A DNA stretch of 46,280 nucleotides from Sediminibacillus halophilus (GTDB taxonomy: Bacteria; Bacillota; Bacilli; Bacillales; Amphibacillaceae), in the NCBI RefSeq assembly GCF_900103695.1, contig NZ_FNHF01000005.1, positions 193,238 through 239,517 on the forward strand, read 5' to 3'. How positions within the stretch are numbered: position 1 is the first letter of the stretch; each line of letters begins with the position of its first letter. Shown here piece after piece: positions 18,547 through 28,015 of this stretch. A program made the position numbers and the translations under genes. The notes beneath the pieces are model-generated. The model did not search any database. It was not told the origin of the DNA and saw only the letters and a program-made list of their open reading frames with translations.

Positions 18547-18903
18547 TTAATCAAAATTCACAGATACACGGACACGAGGCTTTAGTGTTAGTTCCTCTGC
18601 CTTCACTTCCAGCCATGTAGCGAACTCTTCATTCGCTGGATACTCTCCGATTTTGACGACTTCCCCATCTAACAGGATGACAGGAAGCGCATCTGCTCCT
18701 TTTTCTTGCAATACGTTATTTACCGTTTCATTATCGGTGAAAGCAGCCGGTTCATTGGCTAAATTAAATCGTTTAATGTCGACTCCTTTTTGTTCTAATG
18801 AATAAACGGCGGAAGCGACTCTTGTTAAATCCGGGTCCACACTCGGACCGCACACACCCGTCGAACAGCACATCGCCGGATCAAAAATTTCTACTTTGCT
18901 CAT
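18547..18903 (-). CDS. arsD: Arsenite metallochaperone ArsD
   Basis: The 118-residue protein has C12, C13 and C18 in MCCSTGVCG, the arsenite-binding trio known from E. coli ArsD. It binds arsenite and passes it to ArsA. ATG 18903 follows GGAGGGATAGAA; a longer frame upstream would add residues unlike the family. It lies between arsB and arsA. Confidence 0.93.
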   Translation of the reverse strand: MSKVEIFDPAMCCSTGVCGPSVDPDLTRVASAVYSLEQKGVDIKRFNLANEPAAFTDNETVNNVLQEKGADALPVILLDGEVVKIGEYPANEEFATWLEVKAEELTLKPRVRVSVNFD

Positions 18904-18991
18904 TTCTATCCCTCCAACATGAATGAATTTTAGCGATCGTTTAAAAGGACACACTCCTGATGCCGCACGCATGCAGCCATCCGATCTCCAA

Positions 18992-20290
18992 CTAAAGAAT
19001 GAGTAGCGTCAGGTACAGGCCGACAAGGGTAATGAACAGGATGGGAATCGTTAAAACAATCCCTGTTTTAAAGTAAGTCCCCCACGAAATTTTGACGCCT
19101 TTTTGCGACAACACATGAAGCCATAACAAGGTTGCCAGAGAACCAATCGGAGTGATTTTCGGCCCCAGGTCGGAACCGATGACATTGGCATAAATCAGCG
19201 CTTCCCTTAGCACTCCGGAAGTATCAGTCTCTGCAATCGCAATCGCATCGATCATCACCGTCGGCATGTTGTTCATGAGCGACGACAATATTGCCGCAAT
19301 AAAGCCCATCGCTACCGTACCGGCAAATAGACCTTGTTCTGCACTCGCCTGGATCAGGCCGGCCAATACATCAGTAAGCCCGGCGTTTCGCAGACCAAAG
19401 ACCACCACATACATACCAATCGAGAAGAACACAATTTCCCACGGTGCTCCTTTTATTACACCTTTTGTATCCACTGCCTTGCTTCCCCTGGCCATGAAAA
19501 TAAAGAAAATCGCGATTACGCCTGCGACAATCGAGACCGGCAGTGCAATAAATTCACTTGCGAAATAACCGATAAGGAGTATCCCGAGTACATACCAGGA
19601 AAGACGGAACATCTTGATATCCTTAATCGCATCGATCGGTTTCTTTAATTCGGTTAAATCATAATTTCTCGGAATGCCCTTTCTAAAATAGATCAATAAT
19701 ACCATTATCGTGGCACCTAAAGAGAAAAAGTTCGGGATAATCATCCGTGACGCATATTCCACAAATCCGATATGGAAAAAATCTGCCGAGACGATATTCA
19801 CCAAGTTACTGACAATCAATGGCAGTGAAGTGGTATCGGCAATAAAGCCACTGGCCATGATGAATGGAAAAATCATTTTTTCCTGGAAATTTAAATTTCG
19901 GACCATTGCCAATACGATAGGCGTCAATATTAACGCCGCTCCGTCATTGGCGAAGAAAGCCGCAACAATGGCACCCAACAAGCTGACATAGATGAACATC
20001 TTCGTGCCATTCCCTTTAGCGGCACGGGCCATATGTAACGCAGCCCATTCGAAAAAGCCTATTTCATCTAAGATTAACGAAATAAGAATAATCGCAACAA
20101 ATGCCAGCGTTGCGTTCCAGACAATTCCGGTTACTTCTACAACGTCGCTAAAGTCAACGACACCGACAATTAAAGCCAGGATGGCCCCACCGATCGCCGA
20201 CCATCCGATTGATAATCCTCTGGGCTGCCAAATCACCAGCACTAATGTTGCCAAAAAAATAAACACAGCTAGTATAAGCGAAGCTGTCAC
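18992..20290 (-). CDS. arsB: Arsenite efflux permease ArsB
   Basis: The membrane protein has 432 residues and about 12 hydrophobic spans, and contains the [13 protein letters not shown] and NNMPTVM segments typical of ArsB-type ion transporters. With ArsA it forms an ATP-driven arsenite pump; alone it can use the proton gradient. A GTG at 20290 lies 6 nt after GGAGGGG and is preferred to the TTG at 20305. The gene follows arsR closely. Confidence 0.92.
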   Translation of the reverse strand: MTASLILAVFIFLATLVLVIWQPRGLSIGWSAIGGAILALIVGVVDFSDVVEVTGIVWNATLAFVAIILISLILDEIGFFEWAALHMARAAKGNGTKMFIYVSLLGAIVAAFFANDGAALILTPIVLAMVRNLNFQEKMIFPFIMASGFIADTTSLPLIVSNLVNIVSADFFHIGFVEYASRMIIPNFFSLGATIMVLLIYFRKGIPRNYDLTELKKPIDAIKDIKMFRLSWYVLGILLIGYFASEFIALPVSIVAGVIAIFFIFMARGSKAVDTKGVIKGAPWEIVFFSIGMYVVVFGLRNAGLTDVLAGLIQASAEQGLFAGTVAMGFIAAILSSLMNNMPTVMIDAIAIAETDTSGVLREALIYANVIGSDLGPKITPIGSLATLLWLHVLSQKGVKISWGTYFKTGIVLTIPILFITLVGLYLTLLIL

Positions 20291-20306
20291 TCGTTTCCCC
20301 TCCAAT

Positions 20307-20651
20307 TTAACAACAAGTAATCCGTGTTCCGTTCTTTTCTAATTCTTTTAATTTATCTTCCTGATCAGGTAGCTGACCAAGGATTTGTTCGACAAAAGGA
20401 AAGTACTCGTGGTTCTTATTAATCGAATAAAAAATCCACTGGCCCCTTCTATCCTCTTTGACAAGCCCGACGTCCCTTAATTTACGAAGATGTTGACTGA
20501 TAGACGGCTGGCTGGCTTGAAAGATTTCTACAAACTCGCATACACAACAATCATTGTTTTCCAAAAGCTTCACCATGGTTAAGCGTGTTTTGTCCCCTAA
20601 CAGTTTTAAAATCAAAGCCGCTTTTTCCATCTCAATTGTTGTTTTTGTCAC
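20307..20651 (-). CDS. arsR: ArsR-family repressor of the ars operon
   Basis: The 114-residue winged-helix protein has the metal-binding motif NDCCVCEF in the recognition region followed by [21 protein letters not shown] further CC is found at the C-terminus (TRITCC). Arsenite binding releases it from DNA. The GTG at 20651 is 7 nt after AGGGAGGG; the upstream ATG at 20654 runs straight into TGA and is not usable. It is the first gene of a six-gene operon. Confidence 0.92.
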   Translation of the reverse strand: MTKTTIEMEKAALILKLLGDKTRLTMVKLLENNDCCVCEFVEIFQASQPSISQHLRKLRDVGLVKEDRRGQWIFYSINKNHEYFPFVEQILGQLPDQEDKLKELEKNGTRITCC

Positions 20652-20681
20652 ATAAGATCCCTCCCTGTTCATTCCCTTATC

Positions 20682-20710
20682 AATATATAATAATTTGCTT
20701 ATATATTCAA
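20682..20710 (-). promoter_or_regulatory. ars operon promoter
   Basis: On the minus strand TTGAAT (20705-20710) and TATATT (20682-20687) are 17 nt apart. The region is AT-rich with partial dyad symmetry, as expected for an ArsR-controlled promoter, but I cannot fix the exact operator. Confidence 0.6.
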
Positions 20711-20830
20711 ATCATTTTGCTTATTGCGTAGTGGACAAGGGGCTATCCACTATCTTTACATAGGTAGGATTCAATCGGATAAAATGCCATCTTTAATACT
20801 TAATTGTCTCCAAGCTTTGTTTATGACATT

Positions 20831-20875
20831 AAAAAGACTGCCAGTCCAGTTTACGCTGGTCTGTACAGCCTTTTA
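20831..20875 (-). terminator. Terminator downstream of catalase
   Basis: On the minus strand AAAAGGCTG pairs with CAGTCTTTTT, with a second stem AGACCAG / CTGGACT inside, and ends in a T-run. It lies right after the catalase gene. Confidence 0.75.
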
Positions 20876-20892
20876 AGTTTTTCTGCCAGAAG

Positions 20893-22542
20893 TTAATAAG
20901 GATCTGCTTCGTGGCTTTTCTTCACTGCATCTTCTGTTGCTTCATGCTGCGCTGTAGAACCTCGGCCATATTTGGATTCCCCTGCTTCACGGCCGGGAAC
21001 TTTACTGTCACCCTGCATTTTCTTCATTTCTGCCATTTTCGCTTGAATGCCTTCTTTAACCCGGCGCCCATAGTCTTCATCGGCCTGGGTGAAGTGCTCG
21101 ATCATCGCATCTTGGATTCGTTTATCGCAAATCGCGAGAGCATCTGATAGGTTTTTTATTAACTCCTCACGTTCCCAATCATCAAAGCTGCGGTAGGTGT
21201 GGCCGGCCTGGCCGTAATTATTGGTGCGGTCGATCGGTGCACTCATGGCCGTCGCATTATATTCCGGCTCGTGGGGCGGTGTTTTTGATCCATCCGCTTC
21301 CTGGAAACCGCCGACCATGGAAGGCTCATAGTTAATATGCGGGTTGTCTCCTGATTCCCGCGGATCCCGGGTATCCATTTGGCCGCGCTGCTGGTTCGTC
21401 CGAATGCCTGTCTTAGGCGCATTGACAGGAAGCTTCAAGTAGTTTGCGCCAACACGATAGCGCTGGGTATCAGAGTAGGAGAAAGTACGACCTTGTAGCA
21501 TTTTATCATCCGAAAAATCCATTCCATCTACCAGGACACCTGTACCGAATGACGCTTGTTCGATTTCTGCATGGAAATCCTCAGGGTTACGGTCCAGTAC
21601 CATACGCCCTACCGGCAGCCATGGAAACTTGTCTTCCGGCCAAAGCTTTGTATCGTCAAGCGGATCGAAGTCGAGCTCCGGATGGTACCCGTCTTCCATG
21701 ATTTGAACAAACAATTCCCACTCCGGGTATTCTCCCCGCTCAATTGCTTCATATAAGTCCTGGGTCGCATGTCCAACGTTCTTCGATTGAATCTCGTTCG
21801 CTTCTTCTTGTGTCAGATTTCGTATCCCTTGTTTCGGTTCCCAGTGGTATTTTACCAACACTGCTTCCCCTTTGTCGTTCACCCATTTGTACGTGTTCAC
21901 CCCGGATCCCTGCATATGGCGGTATGTAGCTGGAATACCCCACGGTGAGAACAGGAAGGTAATCATATGGGTAGCTTCCGGCGTACGGGAAACGAAATCA
22001 AACATTCGCTCAGGACTTTTTATATTGGAGGCCGGATCTGCTTTAAATGCATGAATCATATCCGGAAACTTCATGGCATCGCGGATGAAGAAGATTTTTA
22101 AATTATTTCCTACCAAATCCCAGTTGCCATCTTCCGTGTACATCTTTACGGCAAATCCTCGGGGATCGCGATCGGTTTCCGGAGCATCTTTCGCTCCTGC
22201 AACTGTGGAGAAACGAACCATTAAAGGGGTTTGCTTGCCCGCCCCAGAAAATACTTTCGCACGCGTGTATTTCTCAACCGGTTCGTCTCCGACTTTTCCA
22301 TAGGTTTCGAAATACCCGAATGCTCCAGATCCTCGTGCATGCACGACCCTCTCCGGTACTTCCTCCCGGTCAAAATGGGAAATCTTTTCGATGAAATGAT
22401 AATTTTCAAGTGTGGCCGGACCGCGATTGCCAATCGTACGGATGTTTTGGTTATCAACCACAGGACGCCCCTGGCGCGTGGTCAACGTGTCGCGTTCCAC
22501 GTCTTTCCCCTTTGCTGAATTCTTATCTTTGTTTTCTTCCAT
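20893..22542 (-). CDS. katA: Monofunctional heme catalase
   Basis: The 549-residue protein is a small-to-mid-size clade catalase. The distal histidine region [17 protein letters not shown] and the NADPH/heme-contact region [21 protein letters not shown] are present. The proximal tyrosine lies in [19 protein letters not shown]. The enzyme breaks down hydrogen peroxide in the cytosol. The ATG follows GAGGAGG. The C-terminal 40 residues are charged and probably disordered. It sits between two arsenic-related clusters, which suits the oxidative stress caused by metals, but it has its own terminator. No clear PerR box was found upstream. Confidence 0.93.
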   Translation of the reverse strand: MEENKDKNSAKGKDVERDTLTTRQGRPVVDNQNIRTIGNRGPATLENYHFIEKISHFDREEVPERVVHARGSGAFGYFETYGKVGDEPVEKYTRAKVFSGAGKQTPLMVRFSTVAGAKDAPETDRDPRGFAVKMYTEDGNWDLVGNNLKIFFIRDAMKFPDMIHAFKADPASNIKSPERMFDFVSRTPEATHMITFLFSPWGIPATYRHMQGSGVNTYKWVNDKGEAVLVKYHWEPKQGIRNLTQEEANEIQSKNVGHATQDLYEAIERGEYPEWELFVQIMEDGYHPELDFDPLDDTKLWPEDKFPWLPVGRMVLDRNPEDFHAEIEQASFGTGVLVDGMDFSDDKMLQGRTFSYSDTQRYRVGANYLKLPVNAPKTGIRTNQQRGQMDTRDPRESGDNPHINYEPSMVGGFQEADGSKTPPHEPEYNATAMSAPIDRTNNYGQAGHTYRSFDDWEREELIKNLSDALAICDKRIQDAMIEHFTQADEDYGRRVKEGIQAKMAEMKKMQGDSKVPGREAGESKYGRGSTAQHEATEDAVKKSHEADPY

Positions 22543-22698
22543 ACTGAAACCTCCTCAGGTATAGTCACGCTTACCTTGCCTCTTAATGGAGGAGTTTATT
22601 CAATAGGAAAGAAAGGATAATTCATTATTTCCATACACCTATCCCGGACGCCTCTACAGAGTCTCTGAACTGTTTAACTAAGACGATGGTAAGCAGAA

Positions 22699-22908
22699 TT
22701 AATCGTGTATATCTTTTTCCAATTCTTTATAAGCAAATAAAAAATTCTTATATGTTTCTTCCCCAAAACGGCTTTCTTTCCTTTCAAAAAAATGGTTAAA
22801 AACTATCTCTTTAGCTTCTTTTAATGAACATTCGTTTGCATTCAAAATCAATTTTATATAAGATTTAAAGTAATTTTGCGTTAAAGATCCTCCATGATTG
22901 ACGACCAT
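22699..22908 (-). CDS. Small conserved-looking protein of unknown function
   Basis: The 69-residue, mostly helical, charged protein (SLKEAKEIVFNHF; YKNFLFAYKELEKD) has an ATG after AGAGG. The amino-acid make-up is that of a real cytosolic protein, but I do not recognise the family. It stands alone between katA and the permease cluster. Confidence 0.5.
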   Translation of the reverse strand: MVVNHGGSLTQNYFKSYIKLILNANECSLKEAKEIVFNHFFERKESRFGEETYKNFLFAYKELEKDIHD

Positions 22909-22978
22909 TGTTTACCTCTTTTCCCGGTCTTACCGTTTATTTTTAACCTTACCGTAAGGAAGGTGGATTAGTCGAAAA

Positions 22979-23014
22979 CAAACAAAGGACTCTCTGAAAA
23001 AGTCCTTTGTTTTG
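22979..23014. terminator. Bidirectional terminator after the LDCC-type gene
   Basis: AACAAAGGACT (22981-22991) pairs with AGTCCTTTGTT (23001-23011) and is T-rich on both sides. It ends the permease operon on the minus strand. Confidence 0.8.
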
Positions 23015-23046
23015 TCGGCAGGAAAAATGCTGGGCTGGTTAATTTA

Positions 23047-23196
23047 TCAAGCTTCTTTCTCTTGTTTATCACTTTTCTGTTCTCCGGTTTTACAACAGTT
23101 ACTTTCATCTGCTTTTACTTCTTCAATTTCAATACTGCAGCAATCTTTACTAGATCTAGAGAACAACTTTTTAAGACCGGGCTTTTTTTCTGCCAT
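23047..23196 (-). CDS. Small Cys-rich protein resembling LDCC-motif putative metal-binding proteins
   Basis: The frame has 49 codons with a strong ribosome site (AGGGGGTG) and begins 14 nt after the permease. The peptide has a basic start (KKPGLKKLF), then KDCCSIEIEEVK and SNCCK, two Cys-Cys pairs. This resembles the short proteins annotated as LDCC-motif putative metal-binding proteins, which sit beside permeases of this kind. Binding of arsenite or another soft metal by the paired cysteines is likely but not shown. Confidence 0.75.
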   Translation of the reverse strand: MAEKKPGLKKLFSRSSKDCCSIEIEEVKADESNCCKTGEQKSDKQEKEA

Positions 23197-23210
23197 GATT
23201 ATCACCCCCT

Positions 23211-24095
23211 TCATAGGATTACTTGAACGATAAATCCTGTACTAATGGCAACAAATAATATTGATACCACAAAGGCAACAACTAATTTCTTTTTAAACAG
23301 CTTGCTTAATAAAATCACCTCAGGGATACTTGCTCCGGCTCCACCGATTAATAGGGCGATAATCGCTCCAATTCCCATGCCCTTACCTACCAAAGCATCT
23401 GCAATAGGCAAGATTGCTTCTGCACGAATGTACATTGGAATACCGATAACGGAAGCTATTGGAATGGTCCATGGTTTATCCCCCCCTGCATATTTGACAA
23501 TAAAATCCTGAGGGATGAAATCATGAATAAATGCTCCAATAAAAACACCAATCAGCAAGAAAGGTAGCAATGGATAAAAGAATGACCATGCATCTTGAAG
23601 AGCTAATATCCACTTCGATGTAGCAATACCATCGCCTTCGTTCTCACTTTTTCTGACTTTTACTTCTTTAACGGAATGGTTAAGACCTAAGGCATTCCAA
23701 ACAACTCCGATAAGAATGGAAAATACCCCAACAATTACGACATAATAAAGGGTCAATTTCCACCCAAGTAATGTCCAAAGTAACAGAACAATGACTGGAT
23801 TCAAGAGAGGGGAAGCAATCAAGAATGACATTGATGGACCAAAAGGTGCCTTGGAAGATAATAAGCCCGCTAAGATTGGTATGGTGGAACATGAACAAAA
23901 CGGGGTCAAAGCACCTAGACCTGTTCCATAAAGATAACCACTCCATTTATTCGGACGATCGAAAACTCTTTTAATCCTCTCTTCAGTAACCTTTCGCTGT
24001 AACCAGCTCACCAAAAAGCTGATAAATATAAATAGCAATGTCAACTCTAAAAAAAGCGTCAAAAATGTTTTTAAAAACTGCAAAAAAACATCCAT
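23211..24095 (-). CDS. Permease of the ArsP/UPF0718 family
   Basis: The 294-residue membrane protein has about eight spans and the family hallmark TPFCSCSTIP (about residues 61-70), with a second conserved block PMYIRAEAILP and GGAGASIPE. PF03773-type permeases include ArsP, which exports trivalent organoarsenicals, and others of unknown substrate. The ArsR gene upstream and the Cys-rich protein downstream support metalloid export. The ribosome site GGAGGG precedes the ATG. Confidence 0.8.
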   Translation of the reverse strand: MDVFLQFLKTFLTLFLELTLLFIFISFLVSWLQRKVTEERIKRVFDRPNKWSGYLYGTGLGALTPFCSCSTIPILAGLLSSKAPFGPSMSFLIASPLLNPVIVLLLWTLLGWKLTLYYVVIVGVFSILIGVVWNALGLNHSVKEVKVRKSENEGDGIATSKWILALQDAWSFFYPLLPFLLIGVFIGAFIHDFIPQDFIVKYAGGDKPWTIPIASVIGIPMYIRAEAILPIADALVGKGMGIGAIIALLIGGAGASIPEVILLSKLFKKKLVVAFVVSILFVAISTGFIVQVIL

Positions 24096-24121
24096 CTTTT
24101 CCCTCCATCCCTTCGTTTCAC

Positions 24122-24159
24122 ATCAAAAAAAGTTGATCTATTAATCAAATTTTTTTGAT
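24122..24159. promoter_or_regulatory. Two 16-bp palindromes before the permease
   Basis: ATCAAAAAAAGTTGAT (24122-24137) and ATCAAATTTTTTTGAT (24144-24159) share the form ATCAA-N6-TTGAT. They lie 27 nt upstream of the permease gene, between it and arsR2. The same form recurs twice upstream of arsR2. Binding by the ArsR-type regulator is inferred. Confidence 0.65.
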
Positions 24160-24176
24160 GTATAACTTAAAATTTT

Positions 24177-24500
24177 TTATTTTTTCTCAGGATAAAAAAT
24201 ACAGCATAACTCTTCTGACAGCAGTCCTCTTACTTCCTCTTCATTCAAACGATAATAATTCCAAGTGCCGATCTTTTCTCTTTCAATTAGATTGACATCA
24301 AGCAAAATCTTTAGATGATAAGATAATTTTGATTGCGATAAACCTATAATTTCGGTTAAGTCACAGACACATATCTGTCCTTTTTGGTTTAACTCATACA
24401 TGATTTTCAGGCGGAGTTGATCAGACAAGGCTTTAAATTTCGCTTCGTATGTTTTAAACATTTCTTGTTGATTAATATCACTTGTATATTGTAAACCCAT
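24177..24500 (-). CDS. ArsR-family metalloregulator (second)
   Basis: The 107-residue winged-helix protein has the ICVCDL metal motif at the recognition helix boundary, then GLSQSKLSYHLKIL and a wing (REKIGTWNYYRL). A further CC is found near the C-terminus (EELCCIF). It likely represses itself and the permease until arsenic or a related metalloid binds. The ATG follows AAGGAAGTG. Confidence 0.88.
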   Translation of the reverse strand: MGLQYTSDINQQEMFKTYEAKFKALSDQLRLKIMYELNQKGQICVCDLTEIIGLSQSKLSYHLKILLDVNLIEREKIGTWNYYRLNEEEVRGLLSEELCCIFYPEKK

Positions 24501-24519
24501 CTAAGATTCACTTCCTTAC

Positions 24520-24596
24520 ATCAATTTTATTTGATTTAATGTTATTGTATTATTCATTATTTCAAATTGCAACCTTTTAAATCAAATTTATTTGAT
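24520..24596. promoter_or_regulatory. Two 16-bp palindromes before the second arsR gene
   Basis: ATCAATTTTATTTGAT (24520-24535) and ATCAAATTTATTTGAT (24581-24596) both fit ATCAA-N6-TTGAT and are 61 bp apart. They lie 20 and 81 bp upstream of the arsR start and probably form the autoregulatory operator. Confidence 0.65.
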
Positions 24597-24713
24597 GGAT
24601 TTGTTATAGTTATCTCTTACACACGATTTTGCGAATAAGCATTGTCCGATCAAAAATATAAGTTTTCAACCTTGTCATCCGTGACTCCAAATCATATTGA
24701 TTTATAAAAGCAA

Positions 24714-24830
24714 TTAAACCGGCCGGACCGTAATTTCATTTACATTTATGTAATCCGGCTGGGTCACAGCATAAACGACCGCCTTCGCAATATCGGTTGT
24801 TTCGAGTTTTTTCCGGTCGCTTTTAAATGG
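24714..24830 (-). pseudogene. C-terminal remnant of a short-chain dehydrogenase/reductase
   Basis: The frame ends with [20 protein letters not shown] and a NEITVRPV tail, the typical C-terminus of YdfG-like SDR enzymes. The catalytic and cofactor domains are missing. The upstream part of the frame (24831-24908) has no SDR resemblance and runs into the end of the aldehyde dehydrogenase. A deletion has left only about 35 residues. Confidence 0.7.
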
Positions 24831-24882
24831 ACTCTCAGAGCTAAAGGTTCCCCTTCCTCCCTGAGGGAAGAGGGGGCTTAAC

Positions 24883-24906
24883 GAAACGGTCAACCCTGAC
24901 CGTTTC
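24883..24906. terminator. Hairpin at the 3' end of the aldehyde dehydrogenase gene
   Basis: GAAACGGTCA (24883-24892) and TGACCGTTTC (24897-24906) form a perfect 10-bp stem overlapping the stop codon. No T-tract follows on the minus strand, so it may protect the 3' end instead of terminating. Confidence 0.5.
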
Positions 24907-26350
24907 ACTGCTTGTTTTGGTCGATCTTTATCCCGATGAATTTTGTTTCGGTCATGTCTTCGATGGCATATTTTACGCCTTCTCTACCCACACCGCTTTG
25001 CTTCACGCCGCCATATGGATGATTATCCTGCCTGTACGTCGAAATTTCATTAATCCAGACGCCGCCCATTTCCAATCGGTCGGCAACCCGCATTGCCCGG
25101 TTGATATCTTTTGTAAAAACACCAGCCTGCAGTCCATAAATGGAATTATTGGAATAGCCGATTACTTCTTCTTCTGTACGAAATGGAATGACGGACACAA
25201 TGGGAGCGAATACTTCTTGGGCAATGATTTTCATGTTTTCATCCACGTTGGTCATGAGCGTAGGGGTCAAGACCGCGCCGTCTTGTTCACCGCCGACCTC
25301 GATTTTCGCTCCCTTTTCTACCGCATCGTCAATCCACTGCTTGGCCCGTTCTGCCTCTTCTTGATTGATCATTGGACCAATGTCCGTCTTTTCATCGAGC
25401 GGATCACCAATGCGCAATGCGTTTATTTTTTGGATATAAGACGAAAGGAAGTTATCATAAATCTGTTGATGGACGTAAATCCGCTGGGCGGAAATGCACA
25501 CCTGGCCGGAAAAGGCAAATGCCCCTTTTACCAGCTCTGTGGCAGCGTCTTCGATGTCGGAGTCCTCAAACAAGATGTTCGGGGAATTGGAACCGAGCTC
25601 TAACGTAACTTTTTTAAATCCAGCTGTTTCCCTGATGTTCTTGCCTACTGCAAGACTGCCGGTAAAGCTGATTTTATGGACGTGGTCATGCGTTACCAGG
25701 GGGGCGCCGACTTCCTCGCCAGTACCGATAACCAAATTGATTACTCCATCCGGCAGTCCCGCTTCCTGAAACAGCTTTACAAGCTTATAAGCCGAAATCG
25801 GCGTTTTTTCCGCCGGCTTGAACACGACTGTGTTACCTGCAGCCAGCGCCGGAGCCAGTTTATGAAGCGAAAGGTTTAAAGGAAAGTTAAACGGTGTGAT
25901 GGCCCCAACAACTCCCAACGGCTCCCGCTTTACCAGCCCGATTCGGTGCTGGCCTCCGACTGCGGCATCCATCGGCACCACTTCTCCTGTAATATTTTTG
26001 GCCAACTCAGAAGCGAAACGGAGGACCTGGATGGAACGCTCGACTTCCCCGCGGCTATACTTTATCGGTTTTCCTGCTTCCTTACAGATTGTGGTTGCAA
26101 ATTCATCTGTTCTTTTCTCTAACAAATCCGCCGTTTTCCGTAAAATATCTGCGCGTTCATGCGCTGGCATAGCCTTCATCACAGAATGAAACGTTTCGAA
26201 GCTGCTGGTTACCGCGTCATCAAGGTCTTTCTTGGCAGCAAGCTTTAACTCGGCAACCTTTTCGTTGTCAAAAGGATTATGAACCGCCATTGTTTGCCGG
26301 TTCTCTTCTATTCTTTCTTGCCCATTGATAATGGACCCTATTTTCATCAT
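24905..26350 (-). CDS. NAD(P)-dependent aldehyde dehydrogenase
   Basis: The 481-residue enzyme has the PFNFPLN cofactor segment, the general-base glutamate in [10 protein letters not shown] and the nucleophile cysteine in [11 protein letters not shown]. It most resembles the GapN/lactaldehyde subgroup, and the aldehyde is unknown. ATG 26350 follows GGAGG by 7 nt; the frame further upstream overlaps the acetolactate synthase and is not used. It is tightly linked to that gene (14-nt gap), which suggests a shared pathway for a C2-C4 aldehyde. Confidence 0.88.
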   Translation of the reverse strand: MMKIGSIINGQERIEENRQTMAVHNPFDNEKVAELKLAAKKDLDDAVTSSFETFHSVMKAMPAHERADILRKTADLLEKRTDEFATTICKEAGKPIKYSRGEVERSIQVLRFASELAKNITGEVVPMDAAVGGQHRIGLVKREPLGVVGAITPFNFPLNLSLHKLAPALAAGNTVVFKPAEKTPISAYKLVKLFQEAGLPDGVINLVIGTGEEVGAPLVTHDHVHKISFTGSLAVGKNIRETAGFKKVTLELGSNSPNILFEDSDIEDAATELVKGAFAFSGQVCISAQRIYVHQQIYDNFLSSYIQKINALRIGDPLDEKTDIGPMINQEEAERAKQWIDDAVEKGAKIEVGGEQDGAVLTPTLMTNVDENMKIIAQEVFAPIVSVIPFRTEEEVIGYSNNSIYGLQAGVFTKDINRAMRVADRLEMGGVWINEISTYRQDNHPYGGVKQSGVGREGVKYAIEDMTETKFIGIKIDQNKQ

Positions 26351-26364
26351 AAGACGTCCTCCAT

Positions 26365-27996
26365 TCAGCAAATGATATTTCCCAGCTTTTCTGTAAGCTT
26401 CATATTTTCCCGATAATCGACTGGGCAATCGATTAGTACGGGCTTATTCATCGAGAGCGCTTTTTCGATGGTCGGTTTCAGTTCGTTTGTCTCTGCGACC
26501 TTCAAGGCCTCGAAACCATAGGAATTGGCAAGCTGGCCGAAATCCGGATTGCCGAATTTAATATAAGAGGAACGGTTAAAAGCTTTCATTTGATGCCATT
26601 CAATCAAACCGTATCCTTCATCACGCCATAAAAGGATGACAATCGGTACGTTCAGGCGTTTGGCAGTCTCCAACTCTGCACTGGTCATCTGAAACGATCC
26701 ATCACCACATACAGCAACCACCTGACGTTCCGGGTGTACCAATTTAGCAGCGATGGCACTGGGAACTGCCACCCCCATGGATGCCAAACCATTGGAAATG
26801 AGACATGAATTCGGTTGATAACAATGATACATTCTGGCCATCCACATTTTGTGTGCGCCCACATCCGAGATGACAATGCTGTCTTCCTTCATTGCAGCAC
26901 GTAAATCGGAAATGATTTTTTGCGGTTTCACAGGAAAGGATGTATCGTTTTGAAATGATTCCAGTTCACTGAATGCCTTTCTGCGAACATGGGATACCCA
27001 CGTTAAATCTCTTTCTTTTTCCGAAAGTCCCTCTTTTAGTTTAAGGATGTTTTCTTGCAAATTCCCGACTACCTGTAATTGAACTGGATAGCATGCATCG
27101 ATTTCCGCTTCCTGCGTATCGATGTGCAGGACGGGGGTCTGTCCCTCGGGATTCCAGCTTTTGGGCGAATACTCCGCCATATCGAAGCCAATCGCTATAA
27201 CCAAGTCTGATTCATCAAATCCGCAGGTAATATAATCATCACCGCCAATTCCGGCGGTCAGCAAGCTGTGCTCATCGGTCCATGGTACTGCGCCCTTTCC
27301 CATAAAAGTATGTACAACCGGGAGATTTGTCTTCTGTACCAGAGATTTTAACGCTTCAGCAGCATTTCCCCGTGTCACCCCATTTCCGGCTAGAATTAGC
27401 GGATGGCTCGCCTGTTCTATCATTTCGGCCGCCTGATTAATCACCGGTTCATCTGCTTCTGAAAGCTGGTGAGAAACAAGATTTAGAGGGGAACTGTCCA
27501 CCTCCATTCCCGCAATATCTTCCGGTAGTTCAATATGCGTTGCTCCGGTCTTTTCCTGTGTAGCAACTTGAAAGGCCTTCCGCACTACCTCTGGAACAAT
27601 GTCAGGCGTCTTTATCTGGGCATTCCATTTCGTCACTTTTTCATATACCGAAACCATGTCATAGTATTGGTGGGAAACTTTGTGCTGGCGGCCAAGTCCT
27701 GCCTGCCCGGTGATCGCCACGATCGGACACAGGTCCATGTTGGCATTGGCGACACCTGTCAATAAATTGGTTGCACCAGGCCCCAGTGTTGCTAAACAGA
27801 CACCTGGTTTTCCTGTAAGCCGGCCGTATCCCCCTGCCATAAAAGCTGCACTCGTTTCATGCCTTGTCAAAATAAATTGAATCGTTGAGTCATGGAGCGC
27901 ATCCATGACATCGATGTTTTCTTCTCCTGGCACACCAAAAATATATTCGACTCCTTCGTTCTCCAAGCATTTGATCAATAGTTCTGCTGCTTTCAT
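26365..27996 (-). CDS. Catabolic acetolactate synthase-like TPP enzyme
   Basis: The 543-residue protein has the three-domain TPP enzyme plan. The catalytic glutamate lies in TRHETSAAFMAGGYGR, the central domain covers about 190-330, and the TPP-binding motif begins GDGSFQMTSAELETA. No regulatory small subunit is nearby, as in AlsS. It would join two pyruvates, or pyruvate and another keto acid or aldehyde. Linkage to an aldehyde dehydrogenase and not to an acetolactate decarboxylase makes acetoin formation doubtful. Confidence 0.82.
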   Translation of the reverse strand: MKAAELLIKCLENEGVEYIFGVPGEENIDVMDALHDSTIQFILTRHETSAAFMAGGYGRLTGKPGVCLATLGPGATNLLTGVANANMDLCPIVAITGQAGLGRQHKVSHQYYDMVSVYEKVTKWNAQIKTPDIVPEVVRKAFQVATQEKTGATHIELPEDIAGMEVDSSPLNLVSHQLSEADEPVINQAAEMIEQASHPLILAGNGVTRGNAAEALKSLVQKTNLPVVHTFMGKGAVPWTDEHSLLTAGIGGDDYITCGFDESDLVIAIGFDMAEYSPKSWNPEGQTPVLHIDTQEAEIDACYPVQLQVVGNLQENILKLKEGLSEKERDLTWVSHVRRKAFSELESFQNDTSFPVKPQKIISDLRAAMKEDSIVISDVGAHKMWMARMYHCYQPNSCLISNGLASMGVAVPSAIAAKLVHPERQVVAVCGDGSFQMTSAELETAKRLNVPIVILLWRDEGYGLIEWHQMKAFNRSSYIKFGNPDFGQLANSYGFEALKVAETNELKPTIEKALSMNKPVLIDCPVDYRENMKLTEKLGNIIC

Positions 27997-28015
27997 TTAT
28001 CGCCCCTTCTTCCGC

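Noticed and set aside
24917-25603. Plus-strand open frame of 228 codons
   Set aside because: It is antisense to the aldehyde dehydrogenase, whose active-site motifs are intact on the other strand.
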